DNA of 64,000 bases, taken from NCBI RefSeq assembly GCF_026409565.1, contig NZ_CP112881.1, forward strand, positions 2,673,501 through 2,737,500, in the 5' to 3' direction. The stretch is from Sneathiella aquimaris. GTDB lineage: Bacteria; Pseudomonadota; Alphaproteobacteria; Sneathiellales; Sneathiellaceae. Below are positions 38,474-46,861 of the stretch, in pieces. Position numbers and translations under genes: made by a program. The notes under the pieces were generated by a model, which saw only the letters and a list, made by a program, of their open reading frames with translations, did not search any database and was not told the origin of the DNA. The first letter of the stretch is position 1; each line of letters opens with the position of its first letter.

Positions 38474-39166
38474 TTACTTTTTCCCGCCAGAAGGCGCTGG
38501 TTTTCCGGCTGCACTCTTGCCGCCGGAACGATACTTCAAGATAGACTGCGCGGCCCTGTGTCCGTCATAGGCACCCATTGTCTTCGGATCGACCAGATCT
38601 TTCGGATCGGCAATCATTTGAGCAAGTGAAGACGCTGTCGAGCACCCCATATGTGGCAAGGGAAGATTCTCATAGTTCGTGCCTTCTGGACGCCGCCAGC
38701 CTTTTGCGCAGTCCGGATCGACTGTTGCTACATATTTGGTGTAGTAAACACGCAACGAATTTTCCAGACCATCCCGGGCGAGCTTAGGTTCAACAACAAA
38801 TCCCTGATCTTGTAAAAAGCTTCCAATGGCGCCGAACCGGGCTTCATTGATACCGGCAGAATCCGAAAATGGCGGCAATTCTACTTGAAGCGCATCTCCG
38901 AAACCGGTGCCTTGTGCTTCCAGAAACCCGAGAAGACGACCTTTTTCCAGATCGGAAAAGACATCATCATTTTGCGGAAAGTTGACGACAAATGTTGGCG
39001 TCACCTTGGACACATTGATCTGCTTATTCAGCGTTGAATTTTCAGGGTTCGCCCGCAGGACCTTTTCCCCCGTCACAGGATCTGTTGGTGCACAAGCCCC
39101 AAGAGCGAGAAGCCCCAGCCCAATCAAGCCAGCCTTTTTAGAGAATTTTGAAGTATTGGACATCAT
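38474..39166 (-). CDS. cpaD: Tad pilus lipoprotein CpaD
   Basis: 230 aa from the ATG at 39166, which gives a lipoprotein signal KAGLIGLGLLALGAC and has GGAG 8 nt upstream; the open frame extends to 39343 but that part overlaps cpaC. CpaD-type features: VNFPQNDDVFSD, SLRVYYTKYVATVDPDCAKGW and a C-terminal GCSTASSLAQMIADPKDLVDP. It is thought to help the CpaC secretin in the outer membrane. Ends in a Gly/Ala/Lys/Pro-rich tail. Confidence 0.9.
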   Translation of the reverse strand: MMSNTSKFSKKAGLIGLGLLALGACAPTDPVTGEKVLRANPENSTLNKQINVSKVTPTFVVNFPQNDDVFSDLEKGRLLGFLEAQGTGFGDALQVELPPFSDSAGINEARFGAIGSFLQDQGFVVEPKLARDGLENSLRVYYTKYVATVDPDCAKGWRRPEGTNYENLPLPHMGCSTASSLAQMIADPKDLVDPKTMGAYDGHRAAQSILKYRSGGKSAAGKPAPSGGKK

Positions 39167-39170
39167 CTGA

Positions 39171-40577
39171 TCACTCCATGATAAATCCGGCAGGGCCGAG
39201 TAACTTGACATCCTGAGACGCTGTTTCTGTATTTTTCGGCTTTGCAGGTGCCTGAGACGTTTCATCCGCCGGACGGAAATTCTTACCGTCCTTGTAAAGA
39301 TCCGTATCATTTGGTGGTGTATAACCATCCGTTGGCAACGCAATCCGCGAACTTGTAGGCTTCACAAGATAAGGCGTTACGATAATTACCAGTTCGGTCT
39401 CATTTTTCTGAAACGAACTTGAGCGGAAAAGCGCTCCGATTATCGGTAGGTCGCCCAACAAAGGTGTCTTGGATACATTATTGTCTGTGTCACTGTTCAA
39501 AAGGCCTCCCAGCACAAAGCTTTGACCACTTGCCAGCTCAACTGTAGTTTCCGCACGTCTTGTGACAAGTGATTGAATAAAAATACCGCCAATATTAAGG
39601 GCCGAATTCGAAGAAAGCTGACTGACTTCCGGTTTCACCTTAAGATTGATCCGATCGTTTCCAACAAGGTTGGGCGTAAAATCCAGTGACACACCAAACT
39701 CTTTATATTCAACGGTTACTGCGCCATCTTCACCCGGCACCGGAATAGGAAACTCACCGCCGGCTAGAAAACTTGCTGATTCACCGGAAAGGGCTGTCAA
39801 ATTCGGTTCTGCCAATAACGTGATCAGTCCTTCATCTTCGAGCGCATCAATCAATGTATTAATCGAAGTCGTACCGTCATTAAATCCTAAAAGAGCACTG
39901 GAAACTGTTCCTGTCCGCGTGACAGTGGCCGCCCCGCTAATGACATCCCGACCTGTTCCCAAGCCAACCGCAAAATTACCGATATTCGCAAGGTTTTCCC
40001 AATTTACGCCCAGCTGCTTGGTCACGGAACGGGCGACTTCTGCTACCTGCACCCGTAAATTAACCTGAACAGCACCTTCGACAACGATACGGTTGAAGAC
40101 TTTACTTTTCGCACCGTATAAAGAAGCCAATTGAAGTGCACTTGCAGCGACTTCAGCAGAAGAGGCCTGGCCCGACAAAATGATGCCCTCATTCATGGAA
40201 TGGGCTTTTAAATTCGAGTTTGGTGATAAGTCCTTCAACGCGGCGTCAAGTGCTGAAATGTCATGCTCAATAATAACCGGCGAATTAATCAGAACCTGTC
40301 CTTGTCCATCCAGCGCAAACAAGTTTGTTTTGCCCGGCTTTTTGGCAAAGATATAAATAATACGAGGGGACTGAACATGCACATCTGCCATTTCAGAATT
40401 ACCGACAAAAACAGATGTTGCTGATTTTTCAAGCCGGATCAGCTTACCTGCATTAAGGGTAATGTGAAGCGGATCACCGACATCATTCACAACCTTCGCT
40501 GCATTTCCTGTCGCAGGTATGGTTAAGGCCGTTATGAACAGCAGACCTATAGCAGCAATTACGTGTAGACTTTTCAT
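39171..40577 (-). CDS. cpaC: Tad pilus outer-membrane secretin CpaC/RcpA
   Basis: 468 aa with a signal peptide (AAIGLLFITALTIPATGNAA). The N-terminal pilus-associated domain (LHITLNAGKLIRLEKSAT, a BON-like segment around residue 105-165) precedes the secretin core (VNLRVQVAEVARSVTKQLG, LIDALEDEGLITLLAEPNLT, SGQSFVLGGLL). It forms the outer-membrane channel for the Flp pilus. Between cpaB (11-nt gap) and cpaD. Confidence 0.93.
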   Translation of the reverse strand: MKSLHVIAAIGLLFITALTIPATGNAAKVVNDVGDPLHITLNAGKLIRLEKSATSVFVGNSEMADVHVQSPRIIYIFAKKPGKTNLFALDGQGQVLINSPVIIEHDISALDAALKDLSPNSNLKAHSMNEGIILSGQASSAEVAASALQLASLYGAKSKVFNRIVVEGAVQVNLRVQVAEVARSVTKQLGVNWENLANIGNFAVGLGTGRDVISGAATVTRTGTVSSALLGFNDGTTSINTLIDALEDEGLITLLAEPNLTALSGESASFLAGGEFPIPVPGEDGAVTVEYKEFGVSLDFTPNLVGNDRINLKVKPEVSQLSSNSALNIGGIFIQSLVTRRAETTVELASGQSFVLGGLLNSDTDNNVSKTPLLGDLPIIGALFRSSSFQKNETELVIIVTPYLVKPTSSRIALPTDGYTPPNDTDLYKDGKNFRPADETSQAPAKPKNTETASQDVKLLGPAGFIME

Positions 40578-40588
40578 TGATTTTGCCC

Positions 40589-41479
40589 CTATTCGAACGA
40601 CTGCTGATCAAGTTTTCCTGCACGGAAAATGATAACTTTGCGAGCAACTGTGCCACCAACATTCGGTGCTGAGATCAACGCGCTAACATCACTATCGCGT
40701 GTATATCCCCGGCCCCGTTCTTTTTTCATAACCGGAGATCCGTCCGCATTTTTTCGGCCATCTTCAATCCGCGCAATACTGCGCAAGGAAAGCGACAAAC
40801 GTCCTAATTCCCGACTGACAGAAACCATCTCGGCTTCTTTCGGGCTAACCTCCAAAGTCGCTACGCGGCGGATGGAGGCTTCCTGCGTTTGATCATCTGT
40901 TGATTGATCCATGGCAACAACACGAACATCTGTCAAAATGGTTTCACTGGCCCGTGATGCGGCGACATTTTCGCCTTCATTGGCCTGCGCAAGATCCATG
41001 GTCAAAATCATATCAACCCGATCTCCTGGGAAAACAAACCCTGCCACACCGGATGTCGCATCCACTTCAATTGATATCGCGCGTGTCCCTGGCCGTAAAA
41101 CAGCTGCAAGAAAACCACTTTGGCCCGGTTTAACCAGACGTCCGTCCGTAACCGGCTCACCATTTGCAATACCTTGCCGAACAACCGTTCCAATCAGTTC
41201 TTCAATTGGCCGTTTATTCTCGACAATATACTTGTCTTCAAGGCTTTCATCTTCAGGCCATGCCTGCCACGTAACATGCTCATCCCGAACCAGCGTCCCT
41301 GCGGGGAGGTCGCTCGCGGCAACAAGAATTTTCACCGTTGGTTTAACGGGTTCAGCTTTTAGTTCAGTGACCGTCTGTACAACAGTCTGCCCCTGATTTC
41401 CGGCCCAGTTCCGCACAAACCAGACGGTCGTACCGGCAATGATAAGGGCGAACAGGACTAATATAAGTTTACGTGCCAT
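40589..41479 (-). CDS. cpaB: Tad pilus assembly protein CpaB/RcpC
   Basis: 296 aa with one N-terminal membrane helix (LILVLFALIIAGTTVWFVRNW), then a SAF domain (VKILVAASDLPAGTLVRDEHVTWQAWPED) and the RcpC region with PGTRAISIEVDATSGVAGFVFPGDRVD. CpaB is a periplasmic component, thought to contact peptidoglycan and the secretin. Standard position between cpaA and cpaC. Confidence 0.92.
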   Translation of the reverse strand: MARKLILVLFALIIAGTTVWFVRNWAGNQGQTVVQTVTELKAEPVKPTVKILVAASDLPAGTLVRDEHVTWQAWPEDESLEDKYIVENKRPIEELIGTVVRQGIANGEPVTDGRLVKPGQSGFLAAVLRPGTRAISIEVDATSGVAGFVFPGDRVDMILTMDLAQANEGENVAASRASETILTDVRVVAMDQSTDDQTQEASIRRVATLEVSPKEAEMVSVSRELGRLSLSLRSIARIEDGRKNADGSPVMKKERGRGYTRDSDVSALISAPNVGGTVARKVIIFRAGKLDQQSFE

Positions 41480-41558
41480 AACCTTGGTTCCAGCAGTTGA
41501 AATGATTCTTAGAATACCGCACCAGTACTTAATTTCCTGTTAAGTACAGCAACGTTCT

Positions 41559-42065
41559 TTAGGTCCCGGTGACATTGGCATAATTGTAAAAAATGACGAT
41601 GCCACCGAGAGCAATTGCGACTCCATACGGAACCTGGAGTTTTGATCTCAGATTTATTTTGAAAGAGGCTAAAAACTGCCCCCCATTCGCGGCTTGCTGA
41701 ATGGCGTTCCGAACCAGAATAAACAAGACCAGAACACCACCCGCCAATGCGACACAGAATAAAAATGAAAGGATCAATTCTGGGCCTGCCCAAAAACCAA
41801 GGGCAGCTAGAATTTTCACATCTCCCCCACCGATCAGTCCAGCTGCAAATAATGCAAAACCTAGAACCAAAACAATTAAACCGGTTAAGAGACCCCCAAT
41901 CCAGTTAATCTCAACAGGAGACACCAGAACGACGGCGGCGTACAAGGCCGTGATGGCCACGCTTATCCAGTTTGGTATTGTAAGGGATTTATAATCGGAG
42001 AAAGCGGCATAAAGGCTTAGTAAAAAAGCGATGATGACCACGATCATATATAAAGATGTCATCAT
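41559..42065 (-). CDS. cpaA: Prepilin peptidase CpaA/TadV
   Basis: 168 aa, all membrane helices. The two catalytic aspartates of A24 peptidases are visible in SDYKSLTIPNW and GGGDVKILAALG. It removes the leader peptide of Flp pilins and the TadE-type pseudopilins. Follows flp2 by 43 nt, precedes cpaB by 79 nt. The start could be either of two adjacent ATG codons. Confidence 0.92.
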   Translation of the reverse strand: MMTSLYMIVVIIAFLLSLYAAFSDYKSLTIPNWISVAITALYAAVVLVSPVEINWIGGLLTGLIVLVLGFALFAAGLIGGGDVKILAALGFWAGPELILSFLFCVALAGGVLVLFILVRNAIQQAANGGQFLASFKINLRSKLQVPYGVAIALGGIVIFYNYANVTGT

Positions 42066-42108
42066 TTAAAGCCAACTCTTTCCCGGTAAGTAAGCAGAGC
42101 GGAATATA

Positions 42109-42324
42109 TCAGAAGCTACAGCTTCCATCCCCCGCAACTGTGAGTGAAAAACTCCCACCGACTGCAGAACAAAAATTTCCTGCTATGTCTGTATAAGTTT
42201 CAGTGATCGTACCGCCTAAAGCCGTGTAAGCCACGATTCCGACGATGGCGACCAAAGAAGCAATCAGTCCGTATTCGATAGCTGTCGCGCCGTTCTTGTT
42301 TTCAATGAAAATAGAAATACCCAC
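42109..42324 (-). CDS. Flp-type pilin, second copy
   Basis: 71 aa from a GTG at 42324, which has AGGAGG 5 nt upstream; a longer open frame to 42414 lacks such a site and reads into flp1. Cleavage site G/ATAIEYGLI with Glu at +5, then the hydrophobic core LVAIVGIVAYTALGGTI. The C-terminal tail has two cysteines (residues 52 and 69), as does flp1. It differs from flp1 mainly after residue 40, so it may be a minor pilin. It follows flp1 after a stem-loop. Confidence 0.85.
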   Translation of the reverse strand: MGISIFIENKNGATAIEYGLIASLVAIVGIVAYTALGGTITETYTDIAGNFCSAVGGSFSLTVAGDGSCSF

Positions 42325-42350
42325 AACTACCTCCTGCTTTTTGCTTCGAA

Positions 42351-42381
42351 AAAAGAAAAGGGTCGCGTTAATAGCGACCCT
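42351..42381 (-). terminator. Stem-loop between flp1 and flp2 (probable partial terminator)
   Basis: Perfect 8-bp stem AGGGTCGC / GCGACCCT with a 7-nt loop, followed on the minus strand by TTTCTTTT. It lies between the two pilin genes, where it would let most transcripts stop after flp1 and pass only some into flp2 and the assembly genes. Confidence 0.75.
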
Positions 42382-42398
42382 TAACCTAAGCATGTATA

Positions 42399-42626
42399 TT
42401 AGCTGAAGGAACAATCACCAGCTGCAGATTTCGTAGAATCTGTGTATGTACCACCGGCACCAGTACAAAGCTGATCAGCAACTTCGTCGAAAGATTCCAT
42501 CACAGTATCACCGAGGGCGGTAAAGGCTACAACACCCACGAGGGCGACCAGAGCGGCAATCAAACCATACTCAATCGCTGTTGCACCGGACTCGTCTTTC
42601 AAAAATGAGCGAACCATTTTAATCAT
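42399..42626 (-). CDS. flp: Flp-type major pilin, first copy
   Basis: 75 aa from the ATG at 42626 (AGGAG 7 nt upstream; an in-frame ATG two codons earlier sits too close to it). Short leader MIKMVRSFLKDESG, cleavage before ATAIEYGLI with Glu at +5, hydrophobic segment LVALVGVVAFTALGDTV. The tail is longer than in most Flp pilins and contains two cysteines (residues 54 and 72). First gene of the operon and followed by a stem-loop, which fits the role of major structural subunit. Confidence 0.93.
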   Translation of the reverse strand: MIKMVRSFLKDESGATAIEYGLIAALVALVGVVAFTALGDTVMESFDEVADQLCTGAGGTYTDSTKSAAGDCSFS

Positions 42627-42647
42627 TGTCATTCTCCTAATAAGCTA

Positions 42648-42663
42648 CAGGATACATATCCTG
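42648..42663 (-). promoter_or_regulatory. Palindrome in the flp1 leader
   Basis: 7-bp arms CAGGATA / TATCCTG with a 2-bp centre, 22 bp upstream of the flp1 start and just ahead of its ribosome-binding site. It could be an operator or, if transcribed, a small hairpin. Confidence 0.35.
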
Positions 42664-42687
42664 AAAATCAAAACCTGGCGTTAAATC

Positions 42688-42705
42688 CGAGAGTTTGTTC
42701 TCTCG
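42688..42705. promoter_or_regulatory. Second palindrome upstream of flp1
   Basis: CGAGAG and CTCTCG, perfect arms 6 bp apart, about 60 bp upstream of the flp1 start. Candidate operator or 5'-leader hairpin; no regulator can be named. Confidence 0.35.
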
Positions 42706-43136
42706 ATCTTCAGACTTCCTAAGCTTGCAGTTGCTAACCGGGAAAGCCCCTTATTGTTTAAAGCGCTTTCCAAGCTTTTCTTCTTGCCTGCGCTGATTGA
42801 AATTTGCCCTAAAATCATTAATCAATAGTTAAACAAAGTAATTTTTCTGAAAAAAACATAAAAAAATATTGAATAAAATTTTATATAACTTCCTATACAA
42901 ATAAATAAGTGTTCTATACTGATTTTTTACTTCGTTTTTATTTATTATTTATTTAAATAAAATTTTCACTTTGCATTAAACTAAAAATTAACCACGTATT
43001 TGTTTTTGTTATTTATTGAGTATTTATTTTTACTATAAATTTAGCGAAATTCGACCGGTAAGTTTAGGCAAACTTAATAATTCTATGCGTAAATAAAGCA
43101 ATATTGACTTTCCCAAACTTTAGAACTGGTAGTCAC

Positions 43137-44705
43137 ATGAGTATTTCGCACATTTTTCAAATATATCGTCGTAAGATATCAGCTTTCGTCCGCGACACCC
43201 GGGGGGTATCTGCAATTCTGATTGCACTGATCGCTATCCCGCTTTTTGGTTTTGTTGGCCTCTCTGTCGACCTTGGTAGGGCTTATGTCTTGAAATCAAA
43301 GCTTTCGACAGCCTTGGATGCTGCTGGATTGGCCGCGGGCCGGAATATATTTGCAAGCGACAGCGAGATTTACGCCGACGCTCAGAAGTATTTTGATGCA
43401 AACTTCCCTTCCGGATACATGTCGACGACCCCAATAACCCTTGACAGTTCTAATCTAAAATGGAATTCCACGCGGGAGACAGTGACTCTAAATGTTCATG
43501 TGGACCTTAATACAACATTTATGAATGTGTTAGGACTGCCAAGCCTGACGGTTGGTGCTTTAGCAGAAGTGAACCGTGAAAACAGAGGCATGGAACTTGT
43601 ACTGGTTCTGGACAATACAGGCTCTATGAATTCATACACTTCCGGTGCAAAACGGATCGACACGTTAAAAACAGCATCAAAGAACCTGATTGATATCCTA
43701 TACGGTAATGACGAAATCAAGAAAAAGCTTTGGGTTGGCATTGTGCCCTACACAACTCAGGTAAATGTGGGTCCTCAGAATGTTAATTTTCTGTCAAATG
43801 CTGATCGCGACAACATTCTAAACAACACGACCAGTATCTTTACGGCAGACAGTAACAATACAGCGCTTGGCCGCAATGTGAACGGGAGCGGCGGAAATGA
43901 TACTGTTTATGGCTGGAAAGGATGCGTAGAAATGCGGGATCATCTTGACGGCGGAACAAAAGACCTGTCCGACGATCCGCCAAACAATGATTTTGTTCCT
44001 TATTTCTATAACTCCACAGAATCTTATTCGACCAGCTATAAGAACGAGTGGGCCACCAATGGTGTCAGCGGAAGCCGTGGTCCAAATAAATACTGCCCAC
44101 CACCTGTTTTACCACTGACCGCCGAAAAATCGACGATCAAAGGCCATATCGATAAAATGGAAACATCTGGTCCAACGGCCGTCAATATTGGTCTGATCTG
44201 GGGATGGCGCGCACTATCACCACGCTGGAACGGCCATTGGTACGGATCTTCCACGGTGAACCTTCCTTCCGGGTATTCTGCACTGCCCTTACAATACGGC
44301 GAGGAATTCATGGACAAAGTGGTGATTCTGATGACCGACGGTGAAAACACGCTTGGTACATATGGTATTTATCATGCTTATGGTCGCCAGAAACAGTTCG
44401 GGATCAAACAGGGCGAACCTGGTTACGATCCACACTATCACACGTCTGGCAGCGGCAATCTGGCCAGCAAAAGCAGCAGCTACTACAAAAATTTGGATGA
44501 TCAGAAAACTGCTCAGGCCTGCACTAACATGAAAGCCGCCGGCGTAATCATATATTCGGTTATCTTTGTGTCGGGGAATGAAACCCTGTTTCAAAACTGC
44601 GCAACGTCACCCAAACACTATTTTAAAGCCGCTACAGCAGACGCGCTCATTGACGACTTTAATACAATTGGGGAAGAGTTGAGTAATCTTCGAATTTCCA
44701 AATAA
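43137..44705 (+). CDS. tadG: TadG-like protein with von Willebrand factor A domain
   Basis: 522 aa from the ATG at 43137 (an in-frame TTG lies 33 nt upstream). The N-terminus is the TadG/TadE-type membrane anchor (DTRGVSAILIALIAIPLFGFVGLSVDLGRAYV). From about residue 155 a vWA domain begins, with metal-site motif LVLDNTGSMNS and a later LMTDGENT. TadG proteins are pseudopilin-like factors of the Tad system with a vWA fold. It is transcribed away from the flp operon and ends at a terminator. Confidence 0.9.
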   Translation: MSISHIFQIYRRKISAFVRDTRGVSAILIALIAIPLFGFVGLSVDLGRAYVLKSKLSTALDAAGLAAGRNIFASDSEIYADAQKYFDANFPSGYMSTTPITLDSSNLKWNSTRETVTLNVHVDLNTTFMNVLGLPSLTVGALAEVNRENRGMELVLVLDNTGSMNSYTSGAKRIDTLKTASKNLIDILYGNDEIKKKLWVGIVPYTTQVNVGPQNVNFLSNADRDNILNNTTSIFTADSNNTALGRNVNGSGGNDTVYGWKGCVEMRDHLDGGTKDLSDDPPNNDFVPYFYNSTESYSTSYKNEWATNGVSGSRGPNKYCPPPVLPLTAEKSTIKGHIDKMETSGPTAVNIGLIWGWRALSPRWNGHWYGSSTVNLPSGYSALPLQYGEEFMDKVVILMTDGENTLGTYGIYHAYGRQKQFGIKQGEPGYDPHYHTSGSGNLASKSSSYYKNLDDQKTAQACTNMKAAGVIIYSVIFVSGNETLFQNCATSPKHYFKAATADALIDDFNTIGEELSNLRISK

Positions 44706-44720
44706 ATCTATCCGTCATTT

Positions 44721-44758
44721 CACAAAAAACGGTCGGTTTTGCTGGCCGTTTTTTTGTG
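44721..44758 (+). terminator. Intrinsic terminator after tadG
   Basis: Stem of about 13 pairs, CACAAAAAACGG / CCGTTTTTTTGTG, with a 9-nt loop, starting 15 bp after the stop codon and rich in T on the 3' side. Confidence 0.88.
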
Positions 44759-44980
44759 CATATGGCTCACCTATCCATAAGACATATCTTCAAACAATCG
44801 ATACGATCACACGTAAACCTCTACATTTACCGTCATGGCCCGCCAAACAAAAACATTTCGAACGAAAAAGTTGGGCCACTCTCAGCCGGTCCTCCCTTCG
44901 GGTCATAGCATCCGGCCCCCGGAAAGATGCCAACTTCATTTAGTTCTGAGCAAAACAGCTGATAGAATATGTAAGCCCGA

Positions 44981-45190
44981 CCTTTTTGAACAGGATAGCT
45001 CCCTCTCGCCGCATTTATCGGTATGGCGATGTCTCTGCAGGCACCTTCTACCGCCCAAGTGCCTATGAATTAATGATTTGGGGCAGCCCGAAAGCGCATA
45101 GCAAGCAACCTCAAGACCCCTCCTGTCAACTGAGAAAACAGATCTACATAATTGGAAGCAGGCCTCCGCATCTTTAAGGCTATGCGCTGC
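44981..45190. repeat. Degenerate ~210-bp tandem repeat, copy 1
   Basis: Starts CCTTTTTGAACAGGA and ends CTTTAAGGCTATGCGCTGC. Aligns along its length with 45214-45420: the first ~45 bp, a middle GAATTAATGATT segment and the last ~65 bp are clearly similar, the rest less so. Noncoding by eye. Confidence 0.7.
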
Positions 45191-45213
45191 GTAAAGAACT
45201 GAAACCTTTCCCT

Positions 45214-45420
45214 CCTTTTTAAAAGGACAGCTCCGTCTTGCAACATTTATGGGTATGAACTAATCATTCGGTGAGTGTTCTCCCGGACAAGCCCGCAAGA
45301 CCTGTTTAATCGAAACAGCCGATGCGGTCATAGAAGGCAGCCTCACTCCCTACCTATCAGCCTGAGAAACAGACCACATAAATGGTGGCAAGCTTCTCTG
45401 CCTTTAAGGCTATGCACAGC
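45214..45420. repeat. Degenerate ~210-bp tandem repeat, copy 2
   Basis: Starts CCTTTTTAAAAGGACAG and ends CTTTAAGGCTATGCACAGC; 23 bp after copy 1. Shared features with copy 1 include CATTTATnGGTATG, GAAnTAATnATT, CTGAGAAAnCAGA and CTTTAAGGCTATGC in the same order and spacing. Confidence 0.7.
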
Positions 45421-45435
45421 AAAAGCACAACATAC

Positions 45436-45464
45436 AAAAACTGCTGAGCCCACGGGTTCAGCAG
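45436..45464 (-). terminator. Intrinsic terminator of the tadE pair
   Basis: On the minus strand an 11-bp stem CTGCTGAACCC / GGGCTCAGCAG (one G-U pair) with a 2-nt apex is followed by TTTTTG, 32 bp after the tadE stop. Confidence 0.85.
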
Positions 45465-45495
45465 CAAAATGAATATTATGTAATCGTTTTATGAT

Positions 45496-46125
45496 TTAGG
45501 GAGCGGAAGGAAACGTAATCCGCGCTGTAAAACGGGGCCGAAAATAGGCATCCCGATACAGGACCGTTTCGTCAAAAAGCCCTAATGCCCCGACAAGGTA
45601 CGGTTTATAGCTATAGATCAATTCCGCAACGACCAGTGTCTCTGTTTCCGGCAATGTTTCGCCGCTGCCTACATCAATAAAGGCAGGGGGTAAGGTCGCG
45701 TCACCATTGATTGTTTCACCGATTGCACTTTTCCCCCCCGTTACCGCACCTGAGACACGCTGACTTAAGATATAGGGGGCCGCTGAAGTCCGTCCCTGGA
45801 CTGAGGTCAACACGATCATGCTATCGTTGCTAAAATCAAAAGGGCGGGCCATATAGCGGGCTGAGTCAATAATGTTGGAGATTTCCGTTTCGGTCATACT
45901 TGTGCCATCAGACCGGGCAACCAGATCAGAAAGTGTCGCAACGATCCTATCCATTTTCTGATTGATCAAGGCATAGCGAGCGACTTCAAAACTACCGGCA
46001 GACAGGATCATGAGAACCGGCAACATCATGGCAAATTCAGTCATTGCCACGCCCGTTCGGTCAATCGCAAATGCCTTGATCTTGCCTGTGGTAAGGGTTC
46101 TAAAATTTCTAAGCAGTTTCTTCAT
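45496..46125 (-). CDS. TadE-family pseudopilin
   Basis: 209 aa from the ATG at 46125. N-terminal leader, then TGVAMTEFAMMLPVLMILSA with the Glu that marks TadE/TadF pseudopilins, followed by a periplasmic part with no other motif. Processed by CpaA and thought to act in Flp pilus assembly. It is 29 nt downstream of the other tadE-type gene and ends at a terminator. Confidence 0.85.
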   Translation of the reverse strand: MKKLLRNFRTLTTGKIKAFAIDRTGVAMTEFAMMLPVLMILSAGSFEVARYALINQKMDRIVATLSDLVARSDGTSMTETEISNIIDSARYMARPFDFSNDSMIVLTSVQGRTSAAPYILSQRVSGAVTGGKSAIGETINGDATLPPAFIDVGSGETLPETETLVVAELIYSYKPYLVGALGLFDETVLYRDAYFRPRFTARITFPSAP

Positions 46126-46154
46126 ACCTGCCGCGCTCCACATATATCCATCGA

Positions 46155-46799
46155 TTAAAAAGGTTCGTTCATAACGACGATTGATGCAGACATTGGAATT
46201 GTTCCCTTGAGAATAGGGATGACCTGCCCACTAAGGAAATTCCAGTTATAGGTCACTGTATAAAGGACAATGTCCCCTTGCGTTCCCAGACCGGCTTCAC
46301 CAAAATCTTCGTCCCAGACACCATTTCCGTTCACTTCTGTCCAAGGCTCGCCGTTCGGGTAAACCGTGCCATCCTCAGCGGTAACCGAGGTTTCCGTGCG
46401 AACGCCATTGCCATCAATATCAGTAAATTCTTCCCCTTTACCGACAGACGCAAAATTCTCATAAACAAGGGATGTAACATTCCCCGTCGTCAAATCCAGA
46501 AGGCCCAGAGACGCCTCATTCAGCATATCGACAATAGCCTGATCATTACTCGCGCCTTCCTGGATTTGGCCTGTCAGGCCGAGGCGTGAGGCCTCACGCA
46601 AGCTTCCTTCGACCACGGTATTGATAAACATACCGATACTCAATTCCATGATGCCAATAAGAACGAGAAGGAGCACAGGCAAGACCATTGCGAGTTCCAC
46701 CGCGGTAGCACCATCCTCGTTTTTTCTGAACTGCCGGATTAATCGTCGGCGCAGGAGCATTCTAACCATATCACTCAAGCCTCTGTTATATTGGCTCAA
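46155..46799 (-). CDS. TadE/TadF-family pseudopilin with acidic calcium-loop-like repeats
   Basis: 214 aa. Leader RKNEDG then ATAVELAMVLPVLLLVLIGI with the conserved Glu, the TadE signature. Residues ~124-169 are unusual: two acidic loops, FTDIDGNGVRTE and WTEVNGNGVWDED, resembling EF-hand/dockerin-type calcium-binding loops. Likely exported and anchored by its N-terminal helix. It lies 62 bp downstream of metG on the same strand but is functionally linked to the tadE gene that follows. Confidence 0.83.
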   Translation of the reverse strand: MSQYNRGLSDMVRMLLRRRLIRQFRKNEDGATAVELAMVLPVLLLVLIGIMELSIGMFINTVVEGSLREASRLGLTGQIQEGASNDQAIVDMLNEASLGLLDLTTGNVTSLVYENFASVGKGEEFTDIDGNGVRTETSVTAEDGTVYPNGEPWTEVNGNGVWDEDFGEAGLGTQGDIVLYTVTYNWNFLSGQVIPILKGTIPMSASIVVMNEPF

Positions 46800-46861
46800 G
46801 CATAAGAAACACAGATTAAATCCGGGTTAAATTAAAGCTCCGATTTACCTAAATTTTTAAC

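Larger units (their letters stand above)
42627..43136. other. AT-rich divergent control region between flp1 and tadG
   Basis: About 500 bp with no gene. 42780-43080 is strikingly AT-rich with runs of A and T, unlike the flanks. It must carry the promoter(s) for the flp operon (minus) and for tadG (plus). Two palindromes lie near flp1 (listed separately). No sigma-54 signature was found by eye. Confidence 0.55.
44759..45435. other. Gene-free stretch inside the Tad locus carrying diverged repeats
   Basis: About 680 bp between the tadG terminator and the tadE terminator. Short ORFs here lack ribosome-binding sites and recognisable products. Most of the stretch is made of two diverged tandem copies of a ~210-bp sequence (listed separately). 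Confidence 0.6.

Noticed and set aside
44835-45177. Short plus-strand ORFs (64-77 codons) across the repeat-bearing stretch
   Set aside because: No ribosome-binding sites, no recognisable product, and the frames are not kept between the two repeat copies.
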